From: Bacteroidota bacterium
GTDB lineage: Bacteria > Bacteroidota > Ignavibacteria > Palsa-1295
NCBI GenBank assembly: GCA_021324735.1
Contig: JAJPIO010000010.1
Location: 1 to 47,748 of the forward strand
Length of the DNA: 47,748 nt
Direction: 5' to 3'
Below the pieces are notes generated by a model. That model was not told where the DNA came from and did not search any database. It worked only from the letters and a program-made list of their open reading frames with translations. The translations under genes and the position numbers were made by a program. Shown here piece by piece: positions 45,036-47,748 of this stretch; within the stretch, counting starts at the first letter, position 1, and each line of letters begins with the position of its first letter.

Positions 45036-45890
45036 ATGAATGGTACTTCAATGAACCGCACCTACGCTCTTTTATTTGGGGTCTGTTTTTTATTTGCGCT
45101 CGCTGGTTGCGAGCGGCGGGAAACAGCGGTCACCAAAGATACCACTCAGAGCGCCATCGATACTACTAAGCAAGCCGTTGTACCGCAACCAGCTAAAGCC
45201 CAAGGACCCGCGGTCATCTCTGGCGCTGCCCTCGACGGTCAAAAGATATTTTACAGCACAACCTACGGTAAAATTAAAGTTTCATGCGCCTCCTGCCATA
45301 CCGATGGCCAGCCTGCGACCGTGGATACCCGTTGGCGTGTGGGACACACGCTCGTAGGAGTAACAAGCCGTACGAGTACCTGGAATGGCGCATTCAAAGG
45401 CGATGCGCTACAAAAGAATGCCTATGGAGCAACAATGTGCGCGGTAATGTACGAGCATAAAGGGGACGATATGGCAACCGTGATGCCCCAAAGCGATATT
45501 GATGGACTAAATGCTTATTTCGATGCCATTAAAAATAATCCGAACGGAATCAAGACGAATCTCAAGATACAATGGGCTACGAAGCCGGCCATTCACGAAG
45601 AGGACAAAATAGATGAAAAAGCGGCAGCCGCTGCCGCAAAAGCGATCTTAAAGTTGCCAGGCGATCCCGTTGCCGGCAAAGATATTTTTGGACATACGTG
45701 TGCTTACTGTCACTCGATGAACGAGAAGAAAGTCGGGCCATCGCTTGATAAGGCAGTGAAGGATGCTCAGATGGCTGCGAAAGTAATTCGCTGTGGTTCG
45801 GGCGCAATGCCGTTCTATGCCAAAGATATTCTCACCGATCAACAGATCGCTGATGTTGTAGCATATCTGCAGCAGCAGTTGGGCAAATAA
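45036..45890 (+). CDS. Diheme c-type cytochrome lipoprotein
   Basis: The protein has 284 residues from ATG 45036, with AGGAAA (45024-45029) as ribosome site; TTG 45012 upstream is less likely, and ATG 45051 is also possible. The signal peptide ends in a lipobox (LFALAGCERRE), so it should be lipid-anchored. There are two heme-binding CxxCH sites, CASCH in the first half and CAYCH in the second. GAMPFYAKDILTDQQIADVV provides the Met ligand for the second heme. An Ala-rich KAAAAAAKA linker separates the halves. It is probably a periplasmic electron carrier; the partner is not visible. Its stop codon directly abuts the stop of the convergent gene (no spacer). Confidence 0.9.
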   Translation: MNGTSMNRTYALLFGVCFLFALAGCERRETAVTKDTTQSAIDTTKQAVVPQPAKAQGPAVISGAALDGQKIFYSTTYGKIKVSCASCHTDGQPATVDTRWRVGHTLVGVTSRTSTWNGAFKGDALQKNAYGATMCAVMYEHKGDDMATVMPQSDIDGLNAYFDAIKNNPNGIKTNLKIQWATKPAIHEEDKIDEKAAAAAAKAILKLPGDPVAGKDIFGHTCAYCHSMNEKKVGPSLDKAVKDAQMAAKVIRCGSGAMPFYAKDILTDQQIADVVAYLQQQLGK

Positions 45891-47297
45891 TTAGAGGCTA
45901 AGGATCACGTCCACCTTGGGCTCGATCATGGATTGAGTATGAAGGTGTCCATTATCGTCAATGGCAAAAGTCCAGCGGGAGAGTAAGGTTACGAGAATCC
46001 AGTTGAACGGTTTATAACTGGCTTCGGCGAACATAAGCGAGCGTTCGTCAAGTGCAAAGAGATCGGATACGCCGTTAATATCTTTTCTTGTATAGATCGC
46101 TTTTGCGAAGATCCGGTCAGTGATCTTCGGAAGTGCGACTTCCAATTCCATCCAATCTTTGCCGGTCAGGTTATCCAAATGCAGGTAATTACCCTGGAAT
46201 TCGAACTCATCCTGAACATTTAAGAATGCTCCTGCCCGAAATCCATTGCCATTGCCGCTGGTAGTATCGGAAAGAAGCGTTAGCTTGGTGATATAATCCT
46301 GGGGCTTCGCCTGGTCATCGAATCGATCCCGTTCGTAAAACCCATTGAAATAGCTCGGCAAGAACTGATCGCGATAGAACGAACGCTCGGCACGCAGATC
46401 GAGGAGGATATTTTCAGCAGGATAAAAGCTTGTACGCGCACCGACAATAAAGCCCTGATTAAAATGTTGAAAACGAACGTAATCGGCATAAATACGACCT
46501 TGGGTCTTCTCGGTCTGCCATAACAGACTTGTAATGTCAAGGCCCAATGCAGTTAAGGGAGCTGGTATCTGAGCCGAATCACGATTGACCACAACAGAAT
46601 CAAAGGTGCTGTCTGTCGCACTCTTAAAATGTGTTACCCACGGCTCATGATTAGGAATGATCTTCGTCGCATTAGTATCGAAATCGACAACGCCGGTAAC
46701 GCCAATTTCAAGGTTGTGAAGAATCCAGATATCAGTAAGAAGCGGCAACAATTGGAACGGCCGAACGAAGGGTCGCACTGCTGTGAGTCCGCCGCGCCAT
46801 GCTGCAATGTCGCTTGTTAGTCCTTCGGCACCGAAGAGACCCAGATCTACACGTGCAGCAGCGCCAATCTTTCGATCGTCGTAGGACGAGCCATTCCAGT
46901 AATCGCTGACAAGCGTACCATGACCGATAGAAGCATGTTCGAGACCGCCGATGCGAAGATAGAAATCGTCCTGCGGTTTGTAAAAACTAATGTAATTGAT
47001 CCACCGAAGAAGCGAATAAGCATCTTTATAATCCTCCTTGCGAATATGACCTTGCTCATCGATCCGAATATTGCCGTCAAACCCAAAGCCCCATGGCCCC
47101 AGGTCGAACTGAGGTGCTGCGTGTAGTAAAAAATAGGGTTTGCCGTCAATGATCGTACTACCGCCACCAAGTGCCATTCCGCGGTATGTTTCCCACGGGG
47201 AATGTGCGATGCCAAGCCTGTCCGTAAGCGATTGTGAGCGTGCCGCTATAGAAGACAGCAACAAAAGGCAAAGAATGTAGAGACTCTTTTGGGGCAT
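45891..47297 (-). CDS. Outer-membrane beta-barrel-like hypothetical protein
   Basis: The protein has 468 residues. The signal peptide SLYILCLLLLSSIAARSQ is followed by alternating short amphipathic strands with many Tyr/Trp/Phe (WGFGFDGNIRID, DDFYLRIGGLEHA, GRIYADYVRFQHF, WMELEVALPKI, SWILVT-type strands). The protein ends ... DVILSL. This fits a porin-like outer-membrane barrel with no close family that I recognise. It sits 27 bases downstream of the spmB gene on the same strand, so it may be transcribed with it. Confidence 0.75.
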   Translation of the reverse strand: MPQKSLYILCLLLLSSIAARSQSLTDRLGIAHSPWETYRGMALGGGSTIIDGKPYFLLHAAPQFDLGPWGFGFDGNIRIDEQGHIRKEDYKDAYSLLRWINYISFYKPQDDFYLRIGGLEHASIGHGTLVSDYWNGSSYDDRKIGAAARVDLGLFGAEGLTSDIAAWRGGLTAVRPFVRPFQLLPLLTDIWILHNLEIGVTGVVDFDTNATKIIPNHEPWVTHFKSATDSTFDSVVVNRDSAQIPAPLTALGLDITSLLWQTEKTQGRIYADYVRFQHFNQGFIVGARTSFYPAENILLDLRAERSFYRDQFLPSYFNGFYERDRFDDQAKPQDYITKLTLLSDTTSGNGNGFRAGAFLNVQDEFEFQGNYLHLDNLTGKDWMELEVALPKITDRIFAKAIYTRKDINGVSDLFALDERSLMFAEASYKPFNWILVTLLSRWTFAIDDNGHLHTQSMIEPKVDVILSL

Positions 47298-47324
47298 AGG
47301 GAACAGTCACTTACAAAGCGAATC

Positions 47325-47748
47325 TCAGGGGATCAGCCACTTGACCAGGATCACACTCATAATAAGCGCAACAACGTCGGAAAAGATGCCTGCCAATGGC
47401 GCATGCCGTGTCTTACGGACGTTCACAGAGCCAAAATAGACGGCTAAAACGTAAAACGTGGTTTCGTGGCTACCCATCATCGCCCCTGCAAGGCGACCCA
47501 TGAAACTATCCGGACCGTGGGTCTTCATAATATCGGTCATGAGGCCGAGGCTCCCCGAGCCTGAGAGGTTTCGCACAATTGCAAGTGGCACGAGTTCACT
47601 GGGGAAGCCCAAGGCATTTGTAACAGGACTAATAGCGGTCGTGAGAATATCCATTGCTCCAGAGGCGCGGAACATGCCGATAGCAACGAGCATGGCTACG
47701 AGATAGGGGATGATCCGAACGGCGGTTGTAAAGCCATCCTTCGCTCCT
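47325..47748 (-). CDS. spmB: Spore maturation protein B-like (nucleoside recognition domain), 5' partial
   Basis: The minus-strand frame is open to the window edge (reading GAKDGFTTAVRIIPYLVAM before the first internal Met), so the N-terminus is missing. The visible C-terminal part has the SpmB/nucleoside-recognition (Gate) signature: RIIPYLVAMLVAIGMFRASG, LGFPSELVPLAIVRNLSGSG, GSHETTFYVLAVYFGSV and a final membrane helix DVVALIMSVILVKWLI. Despite the name, such proteins occur in many non-sporulating bacteria as inner-membrane transport-like proteins of unknown substrate. An SpmA partner is often fused or adjacent; it would lie beyond the edge. Confidence 0.9.
   Translation of the reverse strand, partial: GAKDGFTTAVRIIPYLVAMLVAIGMFRASGAMDILTTAISPVTNALGFPSELVPLAIVRNLSGSGSLGLMTDIMKTHGPDSFMGRLAGAMMGSHETTFYVLAVYFGSVNVRKTRHAPLAGIFSDVVALIMSVILVKWLIP

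Overview
The window looks like a chromosomal segment of a Gram-negative bacterium of the FCB group (Bacteroidota/Chlorobiota/Ignavibacteria-Kapabacteria relatives). This rests on outer-membrane proteins of Wzi, TonB-receptor and TamB type, separate rfaE1 and rfaE2 genes for ADP-heptose, secreted proteins opening with a 'SYQG' module common in that group, SpmB and DUF2203 proteins, and promoter-like TAnnTTTG boxes at two genes. The phylum-level placement is an inference; no rRNA or tRNA is present.

Region 1 (1-10.6 kb, plus strand) holds three large, repetitive, secreted proteins built from phage-tail-fibre-like modules (the first is cut by the window edge). The first and third coding runs end in clear rho-independent terminators, as does the second. 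Between the second and third lies a REP/RAYT island: a minus-strand REP-associated tyrosine transposase (7435-8085) flanked by 14 palindromic REP-like units in two inverted orientations.

Region 2 (10.6-17.6 kb, minus strand) carries rfaE1 and rfaE2, overlapping by one base, and a 1711-residue TamB-family protein. These serve heptose supply for lipopolysaccharide and outer-membrane biogenesis.

Region 3 (17.8-37.5 kb, plus strand) is a Wzy-dependent surface polysaccharide locus. It contains a UDP-sugar dehydrogenase and a UDP-GlcNAc 2-epimerase, a Wza-like export protein, Wzi, Wzz, a Wzy-type polymerase/ligase and a Wzx flippase. It also holds several glycosyltransferases, the initiating polyprenyl glycosylphosphotransferase, a DegT aminotransferase and a polyprenyl-phosphate-mannose synthase. 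The last gene is an unusual fusion of a GT2 transferase to a degenerate glycosylphosphotransferase. A decayed minus-strand frame resembling a GT-C (PMT/ArnT-like) glycosyltransferase fills the only large gap (about 29.16-29.56 kb), and the cassette around 25.1-29.2 kb is visibly AT-richer than its surroundings.

Region 4 (37.5-47.7 kb) is mostly housekeeping: accA, a small membrane-anchored protein, an acyl-CoA thioesterase, nadC, a TonB-dependent receptor, a carboxymuconolactone-decarboxylase-like protein, proline dehydrogenase, a DUF2203 protein and a diheme cytochrome c lipoprotein. On the minus strand follow an outer-membrane beta-barrel-like protein and a partial SpmB cut by the right edge.

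The points most worth a second look are the duplicated REP block around the RAYT gene, the catalytically dead glycosylphosphotransferase fused to a GT2 enzyme, and the 18-bp tandem array hidden under an Asn-Ala-Thr protein repeat. The similar 5' leaders of two surface-protein genes and the remnant of a lost glycosyltransferase are also of interest.
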